From Bradyrhizobium ottawaense (lineage in GTDB: Bacteria > Pseudomonadota > Alphaproteobacteria > Rhizobiales > Xanthobacteraceae), in the NCBI RefSeq assembly GCF_900099825.1, contig NZ_LT629693.1, positions 5,529,001 through 5,593,000 on the forward strand: 64,000 nucleotides of DNA, in the 5' to 3' direction. Shown here piece by piece: positions 9,984 to 19,061 of this stretch. The position numbers were made by a program, and so were the translations under genes. The notes below the pieces were generated by a model that saw only the letters and a program-made list of their open reading frames with translations, did no database searches and was not told the DNA's origin. Every line of letters begins with the position of its first letter. Position 1 is the first letter of the stretch.

Positions 9984-10086
9984 GTCGTCACCCGCGAAGG
10001 CGGGTGACCCAGTATTCCAGAGACGTTCGTTATCGGACGGAGAGGCCGCGGCGTACTGGATACCCGCCTTCGCGGGTATGACGACT
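9984..10086. repeat. Palindromic repeat, family A, copy 1
   Basis: Two hairpins face each other: CACCCGC-gaag-GCGGGTG at the left and TACCCGC-cttc-GCGGGTA at the right. The outer ends are GTCGTC and GACGAC, and CCAGTA / TACTGG form an inner inverted pair. The same element occurs at 37779-37869 plus 38884-38900, where an insertion sequence has split it. A related one is at 15193-15309. Together with the murD relic it fills the space between the HigA promoter and ftsW. Confidence 0.8.
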
Positions 10087-10193
10087 TTTTGTGAGGCGTG
10101 GCCACCCTTCCTCAAAAGTTATCGTCCCCATTAACCCCTTGGAAACCATCCTCGGCCACCAATGGGCGTTACCTCTGCCATTTGGGGACGCCC

Positions 10194-11345
10194 ATGCTCG
10201 CCCGTGACCAACGCACCCCGTTTTCGGAATGGTGGTGGACCGTGGACAAGTTGCTGCTTGCCGCGATCATTGCGCTGATGCTGGCCGGCATCATCCTGTC
10301 GCTGGCGGCGAGCCCACCGGTGGCGACACGCATCGGGCTCGATCCCTTTCACTTCTTCAGCCGGCACGTGATGTTCCTGCTGCCGTCGTTCATGGTGCTG
10401 ATCGCGGTGTCGTTCATGTCGCCGAAGGCGATCCGCCGCAGCGCGCTGCTGGTGTTCGTGGTCTCGATCGTTTTGATCGTGGCGACGCTGGCGTTCGGGC
10501 CGGAGGTGAAGGGCTCGCGGCGCTGGATCACGATGCTCGGCGTCAACATCCAGGCGTCCGAATCTGCAAAACCGGCTTTCGTCGTCATGGCGGCGTGGCT
10601 GTTTGCGGAATCGACCAAGCGGCCGGAAATGCCGGCGACCTCGATGGCGATCGTGCTGCTGTTGATGGTGGTGTCGCTGCTGGTCATGGAACCCGATTTC
10701 GGCCAGACCATGCTGCTGCTGATGGTGTGGGGCGCGCTGTTCTTCATCGGCGGCATGCGGATGATTTGGGTAGCCGGTCTCGCCGGCGCCGCCGGTGCCG
10801 GATTGTTCGGCGCCTATCTCCTGGTTCCGCATGTCGCCGGCCGCATCAAGCGCTTCATGAATCCGGCCTCGGGCGACACCTTCCAGGTCGATACCGCGAT
10901 GGAAGCGTTCTGGAACGGCGGCTGGTTCGGCCTTGGCCCCGGCGAAGGTATTGCCAAGCGCAGTCTGCCGGACAGCCACACCGACTTCGTGTTCGCAGTG
11001 GCGGCGGAAGAATTCGGCATCATTCTCTGTCTGGCGCTGGTGGCCCTGTTCGCCTTCGTCGTGATCCGCACGCTGCTCCGCGCCTACCGCAGCGAGGATA
11101 TGTTTTCGCGCTTCGCAGCTTCCGGTCTCGCCATCCTGTTCGGCGTGCAGGCTGCGATCAACATGGCGGTCAATCTGCAGCTGATCCCCGCCAAGGGCAT
11201 GACCTTGCCGTTCATCTCCTATGGCGGCTCCTCGATCGTCTCGCTGGCTTATGGCGTCGGCATGATGCTGGCGCTGACGCGGTTGCGCCCGCGCACCGAG
11301 GTGGAATCGATGAACGACGCCACTACGGCGCGCAGTTACGCCTAG
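10194..11345 (+). CDS. ftsW: Septal peptidoglycan glycosyltransferase FtsW
   Basis: SEDS-family polymerase that works with FtsI to make septal peptidoglycan from lipid II. 383 aa from ATG 10194 (MLARDQRTPFSEWWWTVDK), preceded by GGGGAC. The frame is open further upstream, but those codons lie in non-coding sequence. About ten membrane segments; conserved segments include GPEVKGSRRWI, EPDFGQTMLLL, WNGGWFGLGPGEG and LPFISYGGSSIVSLAYGVGM, the last being a hallmark of FtsW/RodA. In the usual dcw order it would follow murD directly. Confidence 0.96.
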   Translation: MLARDQRTPFSEWWWTVDKLLLAAIIALMLAGIILSLAASPPVATRIGLDPFHFFSRHVMFLLPSFMVLIAVSFMSPKAIRRSALLVFVVSIVLIVATLAFGPEVKGSRRWITMLGVNIQASESAKPAFVVMAAWLFAESTKRPEMPATSMAIVLLLMVVSLLVMEPDFGQTMLLLMVWGALFFIGGMRMIWVAGLAGAAGAGLFGAYLLVPHVAGRIKRFMNPASGDTFQVDTAMEAFWNGGWFGLGPGEGIAKRSLPDSHTDFVFAVAAEEFGIILCLALVALFAFVVIRTLLRAYRSEDMFSRFAASGLAILFGVQAAINMAVNLQLIPAKGMTLPFISYGGSSIVSLAYGVGMMLALTRLRPRTEVESMNDATTARSYA

Positions 11346-11483
11346 AACCGGCCTTGGCTCGCAAAGGTTGCAGCAAAGGCGCATTAAATCTTAAGCAAAA
11401 TTCTGTAAAAGCACCGCCAGATTCCTAAACGATTTTGCCGCAAGCTGAGTCTTGGCGCATCAACCGCAGGAAACGGTGACACC

Positions 11484-13925
11484 ATGAGTATCGACTACGT
11501 CAGCGGCGAACACCCCGATGAAGCCAATCGCAGGGTGGTCCGGTTTTTCGGCATCTGCCTTGGTGTTCTCGTCTTTGCCTATGCTCTCCTGTCGTTTCGC
11601 CTGTTCCTGGAGCGCGGAGCGTTCGAAGCGACCGACCTGCTGCTGATGTCGGCGCGTGCGCTGCTGGGGGCGGCGGCACTTGTGGTCATGCTCAATCCGG
11701 GCTGGCTCGCGCGTCTACTGGACCGCGAGGTCGGGTTGATGGGCAGACTGTTCGAGGACGGCTTTGCCAGTGCCGGCGCCCGGGAAAGGATCCGGCTAAT
11801 CGTGCTGGTGACGATGCTCAGCCTGCTGCTGGAACTGGTCATGATTCGCTGGCTGGCGTCGGTATTCCCGGTATTCTCGTTTTTCAAGAACTTCACCCTG
11901 CTGGCCTGTTTCCTCGGCCTCGGCGCCGGATATGCGGTGGCGGAGAAGCAACCCTGCGCGCCGGCGCTGGTGCTGCCGATGCTGGCGCTGTTCGTCGCCG
12001 TCATCACGCTGCTGCGTTACGACGTCGGCGCCGGCAATGGCTTGTTCACGGCTATACCGATGCACGAGCAAACCACTGTCGGTGTCCCGACCGAGGGCCC
12101 GAGCTGGATCGGGTTGTTGCACGAGGGCGGACCGGTCTACCTGTTGCTGGCGATGAGCTTCGTGCTCTGCGCCTGTATCTGCTATCCGGTCGGCCAGCTC
12201 TGCGGCAAGTTGCTTCACAGCGCCGACGCGCTGAAGGCCTACGGCCTCAACCTGATCGGCAGCATAATCGGCGTCGTGGTGCTGTGCGCGATGAGCCTGT
12301 TCTGGCTACCCCCAGTGGTCTGGTTCACCGCGGTCGGCGGCATCCTGCTGTTTTTCGTGCTCTCGCGCGATACGCGACTGCCCTTGGGGGTGGCCAGTTT
12401 TTGTCTGCTGCTCACGGTGCTGTCATGGCCGGTTCAGCCTGAAATCCAGCGGATCTATTCGCCCTATCAATTGCTGGAGCGGATGGCCAAGTCCGACGGG
12501 CTGATGAACCTGCTGTCGGGCGGCGCCTATTATCAGAAGGTCTTCAACCTTTCGGAGAGCAATCGCGGCCACGAGCCGGAAGAGGATCGCTACGTCCGCG
12601 CCTATTACGAGTTTCCGTTCAGCTTCAAGAAGAAGCCCGAGCGTGTCGCCATTGTCGGCGCCGGCAGCGGCAACGACGTGGCGGCGGCGCTGCGCATGGG
12701 CGCTTCGCATGTCGATGCGATCGAGATCGATCCCGCCATTGCCGATCTCGGCAAGCACTATCATCCCGAGCACCCCTACGACGATCCGCGCGTCACGCTG
12801 CGCATCAACGATGCCCGCAACTTCTTTCGCACGGCCCACCAGCAATACGACCTGATCATCTATGGCGTGCTGGATTCCCATACCGCGCTCAGCCACGCCT
12901 CCAACCTCCGGGTCGATTCCTACGTCTATACGCGGGAGGGAATCGAGGAGGCATTCAAGCTGCTGAAGCCCGATGGCGTGATGTCGGTGGCATTTGCGCT
13001 GCCGAATGAATCGCTCGGCTTCAAGCTGTCTCACATCCTTCAGGATATCCCCGGCGCCGGAAAGCCGCTGGCGGTTCGCGTGCGTTATGATGCGAGCACG
13101 ACCACGGCGTTCATCACCCAGAAGGGCAGCAACGTCGCCATGCCCGAAATCGGCGACCTCGCCGCGATCGGATTCACCGACGTCTCCGCCCACTTCGCGC
13201 AGCCCTATCCGGCAGCCAGCGTCCCGACCGACGACTGGCCGTTCTTCTACATGATCGAGCGCACCTATCCGGTGAGCTACATGATCGCGCTCGGAATGGT
13301 GCTGGTGTTGAGCTTCATGTTCGTGCGCAAGACCATCGGCCTGCGCGGTACGGTCGAGCGCGGCTACCTGCCGTTCTTCTTTCTCGGCGCCGGCTTCATG
13401 CTGGTGGAGACCAAGGCGATCACCGAACTGGGGCTGCATCTCGGCGGCACCTGGTTTGTCATCGCCGCGACCATCATCCTGGTTCTGGGCATGGCATTCC
13501 TCGCCAATCTGATGGTGCGCGGAAAGGTCTTTCAGCAGGCCGGGCTTGCCTATTTCGGGTTGCTGGTCAGTCTGCTCGTCGGATATTTCTACGCCCGCAA
13601 CCACGGGCTTGTCGTTTTCGGTTCGCCGCTGGCCAGTCTGGCGCTCAGTTGCGTGCTGCTGACGCTGCCGTTGTTCTTTTCCGGTATCGTTTTCTCGAGC
13701 CTGATCGGCAGATCCGACGTCAACATCTCGACCGCGCTTGCCTACAACTTGATGGGCGCGCTGTTCGGCGGCCTGATGGAATACAACTCGATGTATTTCG
13801 GATTTGCCTTCCTTTATCTGCTCGCCATGGGATTCTACTTCCTCGCCTGGATGCTGTCGTGGAATCCGGCGGCGGTGTGGACGCGGCGGCGGCTGGGTCT
13901 TCTCGGCGAGGGCTCGGTGCCCTAG
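11484..13925 (+). CDS. Polytopic membrane protein with spermidine-synthase-like domain
   Basis: 813 aa. The N-terminal third has roughly eight hydrophobic segments. The middle (about residues 385-560) is a Rossmann methyltransferase/aminopropyltransferase-like domain with VAIVGAGSGNDVAAALRMG, then DAIEIDPAI, then YDLIIYGVLDSHT. The C-terminal third has about six more membrane segments. An Asp is kept after YDLII, but the surroundings differ from true spermidine synthases, so polyamine synthesis is not proven. It lies between ftsW and murG, 42 bp before murG, which is not a standard dcw position. A differently arranged relative lies at 45613-47895. RBS AGGAAA precedes the ATG. Confidence 0.75.
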   Translation: MSIDYVSGEHPDEANRRVVRFFGICLGVLVFAYALLSFRLFLERGAFEATDLLLMSARALLGAAALVVMLNPGWLARLLDREVGLMGRLFEDGFASAGARERIRLIVLVTMLSLLLELVMIRWLASVFPVFSFFKNFTLLACFLGLGAGYAVAEKQPCAPALVLPMLALFVAVITLLRYDVGAGNGLFTAIPMHEQTTVGVPTEGPSWIGLLHEGGPVYLLLAMSFVLCACICYPVGQLCGKLLHSADALKAYGLNLIGSIIGVVVLCAMSLFWLPPVVWFTAVGGILLFFVLSRDTRLPLGVASFCLLLTVLSWPVQPEIQRIYSPYQLLERMAKSDGLMNLLSGGAYYQKVFNLSESNRGHEPEEDRYVRAYYEFPFSFKKKPERVAIVGAGSGNDVAAALRMGASHVDAIEIDPAIADLGKHYHPEHPYDDPRVTLRINDARNFFRTAHQQYDLIIYGVLDSHTALSHASNLRVDSYVYTREGIEEAFKLLKPDGVMSVAFALPNESLGFKLSHILQDIPGAGKPLAVRVRYDASTTTAFITQKGSNVAMPEIGDLAAIGFTDVSAHFAQPYPAASVPTDDWPFFYMIERTYPVSYMIALGMVLVLSFMFVRKTIGLRGTVERGYLPFFFLGAGFMLVETKAITELGLHLGGTWFVIAATIILVLGMAFLANLMVRGKVFQQAGLAYFGLLVSLLVGYFYARNHGLVVFGSPLASLALSCVLLTLPLFFSGIVFSSLIGRSDVNISTALAYNLMGALFGGLMEYNSMYFGFAFLYLLAMGFYFLAWMLSWNPAAVWTRRRLGLLGEGSVP

Positions 13926-13967
13926 CGTTTTTGATGACTAACGTCGCGTCATCGGCTATTTGAGGCC

Positions 13968-15068
13968 ATGACCGACACCCCACTGATCCTTCTGGCCGCC
14001 GGCGGCACCGGCGGCCATCTGTTTCCGGCCGAGGCGCTCGGCGTCGAACTGATCCGGCGCGGGCTGCGTGTGCGGCTGGCGACCGACGCGCGCGCGCTGC
14101 GCTACAGCGGGCTGTTCACCCCTGACAATATCGACGTGGTGCCGAGCGAAACCGTGCGCGGCCGCGATCCGGTGTCGCTCGCGCGCACCGCCTTCATGCT
14201 CGGCTACGGCACGCTGGTTGCTGCCAAACTGGTGCGGCGGCTGAAGCCATCAGCCGTGGTCGGTTTCGGCGGTTATCCGACGGTGCCACCATTGATGGCT
14301 GCAAAACTGCTCGGCGTATACAGCGTCATTCACGACGCCAACGCCGTGCTCGGCCGCGCCAATCGCTTTCTCTCGGGCCGCGTCGACGCAATCGCGACCT
14401 CGCTGCCCGGCGTGCTCGATCGCGATCCGTCGTTGGCAAGCAAGACCACCACCGTCGGCACGCCGATGCGCCCCGCCGTCCTTGCCGCCGCCGCGGTGCC
14501 GTTTGCCTCGCCTGAGGCGAACGGGCCGCTGCGTCTGCTTGTCGTCGGCGGCAGCCAGGGCGCGCGGGTGATGAGCGACATCGTGCCATCAGCCGTCGAG
14601 CGGCTGGAGCCGACATTGTGGAGCCGTCTGATCCTGACGCAGCAGGTGCGTGACGAAGACATGGCGCGGGTGCGCGCGGTCTATGACCGGCTCAAGATCA
14701 ACGCCGAACTGGCGCCGTTCTTCAGCGATCTGCCGGCGCGGCTGGCGTCGAGCCATCTGGTGGTGTCACGCTCCGGCGCCGGCACGGTGGCCGAACTCGC
14801 CGCGATCGGCCGGCCTTCGATCCTGGTGCCGCTGCCCGGCGCGATCGATCAGGACCAGTTCGCCAATGCCGGCGTGTTGTCGCAGGCCGATGCGGCCTTG
14901 CGGATTCCGCAGAACGAATTCACGCCCGACCGGCTGGCGTCTGAAATCTCGGCACTGGCCGCCGAGCCGGCGCGGCTGGCCGCGATGGCGACCAAGGCCC
15001 GCAACGTCGGCCGGCTCGATGCCGCCGAGCGGCTGGCCGATCTGGTGATGAAAGTGGCCGGAATCTGA
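13968..15068 (+). CDS. murG: Lipid II synthase MurG
   Basis: GT28 glycosyltransferase that adds GlcNAc from UDP-GlcNAc to lipid I at the inner face of the membrane. 366 aa. The N-terminal glycine-rich loop LLAAGGTGGHLFPAEAL is present, HDANAVLGRANR follows, and the C-terminal donor-binding domain has VVGGSQGARVMSD and SRSGAGTVAELAAIGRPSILVP. All are typical of MurG. It is followed by 256 bp of palindromic repeats before murC. Confidence 0.97.
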   Translation: MTDTPLILLAAGGTGGHLFPAEALGVELIRRGLRVRLATDARALRYSGLFTPDNIDVVPSETVRGRDPVSLARTAFMLGYGTLVAAKLVRRLKPSAVVGFGGYPTVPPLMAAKLLGVYSVIHDANAVLGRANRFLSGRVDAIATSLPGVLDRDPSLASKTTTVGTPMRPAVLAAAAVPFASPEANGPLRLLVVGGSQGARVMSDIVPSAVERLEPTLWSRLILTQQVRDEDMARVRAVYDRLKINAELAPFFSDLPARLASSHLVVSRSGAGTVAELAAIGRPSILVPLPGAIDQDQFANAGVLSQADAALRIPQNEFTPDRLASEISALAAEPARLAAMATKARNVGRLDAAERLADLVMKVAGI

Positions 15069-15069
15069 C

Positions 15070-15178
15070 GTCTCGTCGTTCCGGACAGGCCGCGAAGCGG
15101 ACTGATCCGGAATCTCGAGATTCCCCGGGGTGCAATTGCACCCCTGAGGTTCGATGCTTCGCATCGCCCCGGAATGAC
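15070..15178. repeat. Palindromic repeat, family B variant
   Basis: Starts near a GTCGTTCCGG-type end and finishes CCCCGGAATGAC. Internal palindromes include GGAATCTCGAGATTCC, and GGGGTGCAATTGCACCCC is a second perfect one. It is the same family as the copies at 17648, 27834, 28248, 45416 and inside the helicase gene at 55331. Confidence 0.7.
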
Positions 15179-15192
15179 CGGAAAAAGCCCTT

Positions 15193-15309
15193 GTCATGCC
15201 CCGCGAAAGCGGGGCATCCAGTACTCCGCGCAGCTGATTTGAGCTTCGGCTTCGCGGAATGCTGGATCGGCCGCCCTGGTGCGCAAGGGCGCACAAGGCG
15301 GACGATGAC
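15193..15309. repeat. Palindromic repeat, family A-like
   Basis: Begins GTCATGCCCCGC-gaaa-GCGGGGCATCCAGTA and ends GGACGATGACGA. The layout resembles the family A element at 9984: an outer inverted pair and an internal hairpin followed by CCAGTA. Lies directly upstream of murC; the murC ribosome-binding site begins just after it. Confidence 0.65.
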
Positions 15310-15324
15310 GACAGGAAATGCACC

Positions 15325-16722
15325 ATGAGACTGCCGCGCGAGATCGGACCCATTCACTTCGTCGGGATCGGCGGCATCGGCATGAGCGGCATCGCCGAGG
15401 TGTTGTGCAATTTGGGCTATACCGTGCAGGGCTCGGACGCGTCCGAAAGCGGCAACGTCGCGCGGTTGCGCGAGAAGGGCGTCAAGGTTTCGGTCGGCCA
15501 CAAGGCCGAGAATGTCGACGGCGCCGACGTCGTCGTGGTCTCGACCGCGATCAAGCGCGACAATCCGGAATTGATGGCGGCGCGCGCCCAGCGCATTCCG
15601 GTGGTGCGACGCGCCGAAATGCTGGCCGAACTGATGCGGCTGAAGAGCTGCGTCGCGATTGCCGGCACCCATGGCAAGACCACGACGACCACGATGGTGG
15701 CAACCCTGCTCGGTGGTCTCGATCCGACCGTCATCAACGGCGGCATCATCAATGCCTATGGCTCCAATGCGCGCCTCGGCGCCGGTGACTGGATGGTGGT
15801 GGAGGCCGACGAAAGCGACGGCACGTTCCTGAAGCTGCCGTCCGACGTCGTCATCGTCACCAATATCGACCCCGAGCACCTCGACCACTTCAAGACGTTC
15901 GAAGCTATACAGGACGCGTTCCGTAATTTTGTCGAGAACGTGCCGTTCTACGGCTTTGCGGTGATGTGCATCGATCATCCCGTGGTGCAGACTCTCGTCG
16001 GCAAGATCGAGGACCGCCGCATCATTACCTATGGCGAAAACCCGCAGGCCGATGCGCGGCTGGTCGATCTGACGCCGATGGGCGGCGGCTCCAAATTCAA
16101 GGTCGTGTTCCGCAACCGCAAGACCGACGCCACGCACGAAATCGCAGACATCGTGCTGCCGATGCCGGGACGGCACAACGCCTTGAACGCGACCGCGGCG
16201 ATCGCCGTCGCCCGCGAGCTCGGCGTTTCCGACGACGCCATCTGCAAGGCGCTTGCGGGCTTTGGCGGCGTCAAACGGCGTTTTACCAAGACCGGCGAAT
16301 GGAACGGCGTTAAGGTCATTGATGACTATGGTCACCACCCCGTCGAGATCGCGGCGGTGTTGAAGGCGGCGCGCGAATCGACCGACGGCAAGATCGTCGC
16401 CGTGGTGCAGCCGCATCGCTACACCCGCCTGCAATCGCTGTTCGAGGAATTCTGCACCTGCTTCAACGATGCCGACGCGGTCGTGGTCGCCGACGTCTAT
16501 CCGGCGGGCGAGGCGCCGATCCCGGGCATCGACCGCGACCATTTCGTGCTGGGTTTGCGCGCGCACGGTCATCGCGAAGTGATCCCGCTGCCGAACGCGG
16601 GCGAACTCGCCAAGGTGGTTCATGGCCTTGCCGGCCGCGGCGATCTCGTGGTCTGCCTCGGCGCCGGCAACATCACGCAATGGGCCTACGCGCTGCCGGG
16701 CGAATTGAAGGCGCTGGGCTAG
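15325..16722 (+). CDS. murC: UDP-N-acetylmuramate--L-alanine ligase MurC
   Basis: Adds L-alanine to UDP-MurNAc. 465 aa from ATG 15325 ([22 protein letters not shown]), preceded by AGGAAA; upstream codons belong to a palindromic repeat and were rejected. The N-terminal GIGGIGMSG loop binds UDP-MurNAc. The ATP loop [13 protein letters not shown] is near residue 112, and the central domain has [11 protein letters not shown] and NIDPEHLDH. The C-terminal domain has [13 protein letters not shown]. It ends two bases before the murB start. Confidence 0.97.
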   Translation: MRLPREIGPIHFVGIGGIGMSGIAEVLCNLGYTVQGSDASESGNVARLREKGVKVSVGHKAENVDGADVVVVSTAIKRDNPELMAARAQRIPVVRRAEMLAELMRLKSCVAIAGTHGKTTTTTMVATLLGGLDPTVINGGIINAYGSNARLGAGDWMVVEADESDGTFLKLPSDVVIVTNIDPEHLDHFKTFEAIQDAFRNFVENVPFYGFAVMCIDHPVVQTLVGKIEDRRIITYGENPQADARLVDLTPMGGGSKFKVVFRNRKTDATHEIADIVLPMPGRHNALNATAAIAVARELGVSDDAICKALAGFGGVKRRFTKTGEWNGVKVIDDYGHHPVEIAAVLKAARESTDGKIVAVVQPHRYTRLQSLFEEFCTCFNDADAVVVADVYPAGEAPIPGIDRDHFVLGLRAHGHREVIPLPNAGELAKVVHGLAGRGDLVVCLGAGNITQWAYALPGELKALG

Positions 16723-16724
16723 CC

Positions 16725-17645
16725 GTGGCTTTTCCCGACATCACGCCCGACCTCAAAGCCGCGATGCCGCAATTGCGCGGGCGGCTGCTGGCGAACCAGC
16801 AGCTTTCGGAGTTGACCTGGTTTCGCGTCGGCGGTCCGGCGCAGGTGCTGTTCACGCCGGCGGATGAGGGCGACCTCGCTTACTTCCTGAAGCATCTGCC
16901 GAAGGAGTTGGCGGTCTACGTCGTCGGCGTCGGCTCCAACCTGATCGTGCGCGACGGCGGCATCGCAGGCGTCGTGATCCGGCTGTCGCCGCGCGCGTTC
17001 GGCGAGACCAGCGCCGAGGGCGACACCGTCAGTGCAGGCACGGCCGCGCTCGACAAGCGGGTGGCGGAAACTGCGGCGGCCGCCGGTATCGGCGGCATGG
17101 AATTCTTCTTCGGCATTCCCGGCACCATCGGCGGCGCGCTGCGCATGAACGCCGGCGCCAACGGAAGCGAGACCAAGGACGTCCTGATCGAGGCGGTCGG
17201 CATCGGCCGCGACGGCGCCCGGCACGTCTTCGGCAATGCCGACATGAAATTCGTCTATCGCAACAGCGGCGTCGATCCCTCGATCATCTTTGCTTCCGCG
17301 CGATTTCGCGGAGCCATCACCGATCCCGAGATCATTCGCGCGCGGATGAACGAGGTGCAGACCCATCGCGAAACCGCGCAGCCGATCCGTGAAAAGACCG
17401 GCGGTTCGACCTTCAAGAATCCGCCCGGCCATAGCGCATGGAAACTGGTCGATGCCGCCGGCTGCCGCGGCATGCGCGTCGGCGGTGCGCAGGTTTCGGA
17501 AATGCACTGCAATTTCCTCATCAACACTGGCAACGCCACCGGGCATGATATTGAAACACTGGGCGAAACCGTACGTGAACGGGTTAAAGCTAATTCCGGA
17601 ATCGAGTTACATTGGGAAATCAAGCGGATCGGGAATTTCAAATGA
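16725..17645 (+). CDS. murB: UDP-N-acetylenolpyruvoylglucosamine reductase MurB
   Basis: FAD-dependent reductase forming UDP-MurNAc. 306 aa from GTG 16725 ([14 protein letters not shown]), two bases after the murC stop. FAD-binding segments [18 protein letters not shown] and [18 protein letters not shown] are clear. [11 protein letters not shown] and the later [13 protein letters not shown] (with the catalytic serine) and [14 protein letters not shown] mark a type I-like MurB. A palindromic repeat separates it from ddl. Confidence 0.96.
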   Translation: MAFPDITPDLKAAMPQLRGRLLANQQLSELTWFRVGGPAQVLFTPADEGDLAYFLKHLPKELAVYVVGVGSNLIVRDGGIAGVVIRLSPRAFGETSAEGDTVSAGTAALDKRVAETAAAAGIGGMEFFFGIPGTIGGALRMNAGANGSETKDVLIEAVGIGRDGARHVFGNADMKFVYRNSGVDPSIIFASARFRGAITDPEIIRARMNEVQTHRETAQPIREKTGGSTFKNPPGHSAWKLVDAAGCRGMRVGGAQVSEMHCNFLINTGNATGHDIETLGETVRERVKANSGIELHWEIKRIGNFK

Positions 17646-17647
17646 CT

Positions 17648-17728
17648 GTCATTCCGGGGCGATGCGCAGCATCGAACCCGGAATCTCGAGATTCCGGGTC
17701 TGGTGCTAGCGCACCATCCCGGAATGAC
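17648..17728. repeat. Palindromic repeat, family B
   Basis: GTCATTCCGG at one end and CCGGAATGAC at the other form a perfect outer inverted repeat. CCGGAATCTCGAGATTCCGG is an inner palindrome. Located between murB and ddl; it may act as a mild transcription or mRNA-stability element, as REP sequences can. Confidence 0.85.
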
Positions 17729-17756
17729 GACAGAACCTAATCAGCGGAAAGACACG

Positions 17757-18749
17757 ATGCGGACGACCATTCTCTTCGGCGGCACCAACAAGGAGCGTCT
17801 GGTCTCGGTGGCGAGCGCGCAGGCGCTGCACCGGGCGTTGCCGGAGGCCGACCTCTGGTTCTGGCACGCGGCCGACACCGTGCATGAGGTGAAATCCGAG
17901 ACCCTGCTCAATCACAAGCGACCGTTCGAGGACGCGTTCGAGCCCGGCCATCGCGGCGTCGGATTCGAAGCTGCGCTCGACCAGGCCAAAGCCGAAGGTC
18001 GCCTGCTGGTGCTCGGCCTGCATGGCGGCAGGGCGGAGAATGGCGAGCTGCAGGCGGCGTGCGAAATGCGCGGCATTCCGTTCACGGGATCCGGTTCGGC
18101 GTCCTCGAATCTCGCCTTCGACAAGACCGCGGCCAAGCGCTTTGCGGCGATTGCCGGCGTCATGGCGCCGGAGGGCATCGCGCTGGAAGATATCGACGCG
18201 GCGTTTGCCGAATACGGCAGACTGATTGCGAAACCGGCGCGGGACGGATCGAGCTACGGCCTGATTTTCGTCAACGCCAGGCAGGATCTTGTTGCCGTCC
18301 GCAATGCGGCGAAAACCGAAGAGTATCTGATCGAGCCGTTCGTCTCCGGTGTGGAAGCCACCTGCGGCGTGCTGGAGCGCTCGGACGGCACTATCCTGTC
18401 GCTGCCGCCGGTCGAGATCATTCCGGGGGAGGGCGCGTTCGACTACACCGCCAAATACCTGCTGAAGTCGACCCAGGAGATCTGCCCGGGACGATTTCCC
18501 CCCGACGTCAGCGCCGCGATCATGGAGCAGGCGCTGCGGGCGCACCGGGCACTGTCCTGCAGCGGCTATTCCCGCACCGACTTCATCATCTCGGCCAAGG
18601 GGCCGGTCTATCTGGAAACCAATACCCTGCCGGGTCTGACGGCGGCCTCGCTCTATCCCAAGGCGCTGAAGGCGCAGGGGATCGAATTCGCGGATTTCCT
18701 GCGCGACCAGATCGTTCTGGCCGAAAAGCGCAGCCGGGAGCGGATTTGA
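17757..18749 (+). CDS. ddl: D-alanine--D-alanine ligase-like protein
   Basis: ATP-grasp enzyme, by position the Ddl that makes D-Ala-D-Ala for MurF. 330 aa from ATG 17757 (MRTTILFGGTNKERLVSVASAQ), with GGAAAG upstream; earlier codons lie in a repeat. Motifs are present but divergent. LFGGTNKERLVS stands for the usual GGxSxEREVS, and HGGRAENGELQAACEMRGIPFTGS stands for HGxxGEDGxxQGxLExxGIPYTGS. The metal-binding YLETNTLPGLT corresponds to EVNTxPGMT. It could be a diverged ligase with altered specificity, but the dcw location between murB and ftsQ favours the cell-wall role. Confidence 0.82.
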   Translation: MRTTILFGGTNKERLVSVASAQALHRALPEADLWFWHAADTVHEVKSETLLNHKRPFEDAFEPGHRGVGFEAALDQAKAEGRLLVLGLHGGRAENGELQAACEMRGIPFTGSGSASSNLAFDKTAAKRFAAIAGVMAPEGIALEDIDAAFAEYGRLIAKPARDGSSYGLIFVNARQDLVAVRNAAKTEEYLIEPFVSGVEATCGVLERSDGTILSLPPVEIIPGEGAFDYTAKYLLKSTQEICPGRFPPDVSAAIMEQALRAHRALSCSGYSRTDFIISAKGPVYLETNTLPGLTAASLYPKALKAQGIEFADFLRDQIVLAEKRSRERI

Positions 18750-19061
18750 CCACGGCGCCAAGGCCTTAACAGGACCTTGGGCCGGGAACCGGCCCGGCCA
18801 TGAGAATTATTACTAAAATCCTAACCAATGTCCGGCAAACTACTCAGAAGACGGACCAAAACGCGCGTCCATCGCCCCCAATTTACCCTTTGTTTACCAG
18901 GAAGTCCGAAGGTTAACGCTGGCGGCGCATGTGGCGCTTGGCTGCCGGGGCGTTCGCTGTTCCGACTTTAAGGTCAGCACTTGAGCCCGGCATCACCGAG
19001 AGTCATCTGCGCCAGAACTCGCAAAAATGCTTGCGGGAACAACACTTGACGAGCTCGTGCA
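18750..19061. other. Long ddl-ftsQ spacer, candidate ftsQA promoter region
   Basis: 312 bp without a gene. It contains a perfect hairpin GGGCCGG-GAA-CCGGCCC at 18779-18795 without a T tract. It also has an AT-rich stretch at 18802-18830, the motif TTTA-N7-TTTACC at 18882-18898, and GGTTAAC near 18912. The length and base composition suggest a promoter for ftsQ-ftsA, but no -35/-10 pair can be asserted. Confidence 0.4.
18882..18898 (+). promoter_or_regulatory. CtrA-box-like motif upstream of ftsQ
   Basis: TTTA, seven bases, TTTACC matches the spacing of the alphaproteobacterial CtrA box (TTAA-N7-TTAA) with one mismatch in each half. It lies about 165 bp before the ftsQ start. CtrA is known to act on ftsQA and ftsZ promoters in Caulobacter; the assignment here is inference. 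Confidence 0.3.

Noticed and set aside
9839..10105. Possible HigB toxin upstream of the HigA-like gene
   Set aside because: The 88-codon frame runs through the palindromic repeat and the murD relic and shows no HigB motifs in any of the three minus-strand frames.
15259..15324. Upstream extension of murC, and similar extensions of ddl (17703), ligA (28246) and the gene at 45427
   Set aside because: The extra codons lie in palindromic repeats; family alignment of N-terminal motifs and ribosome-binding sites favour the later starts.
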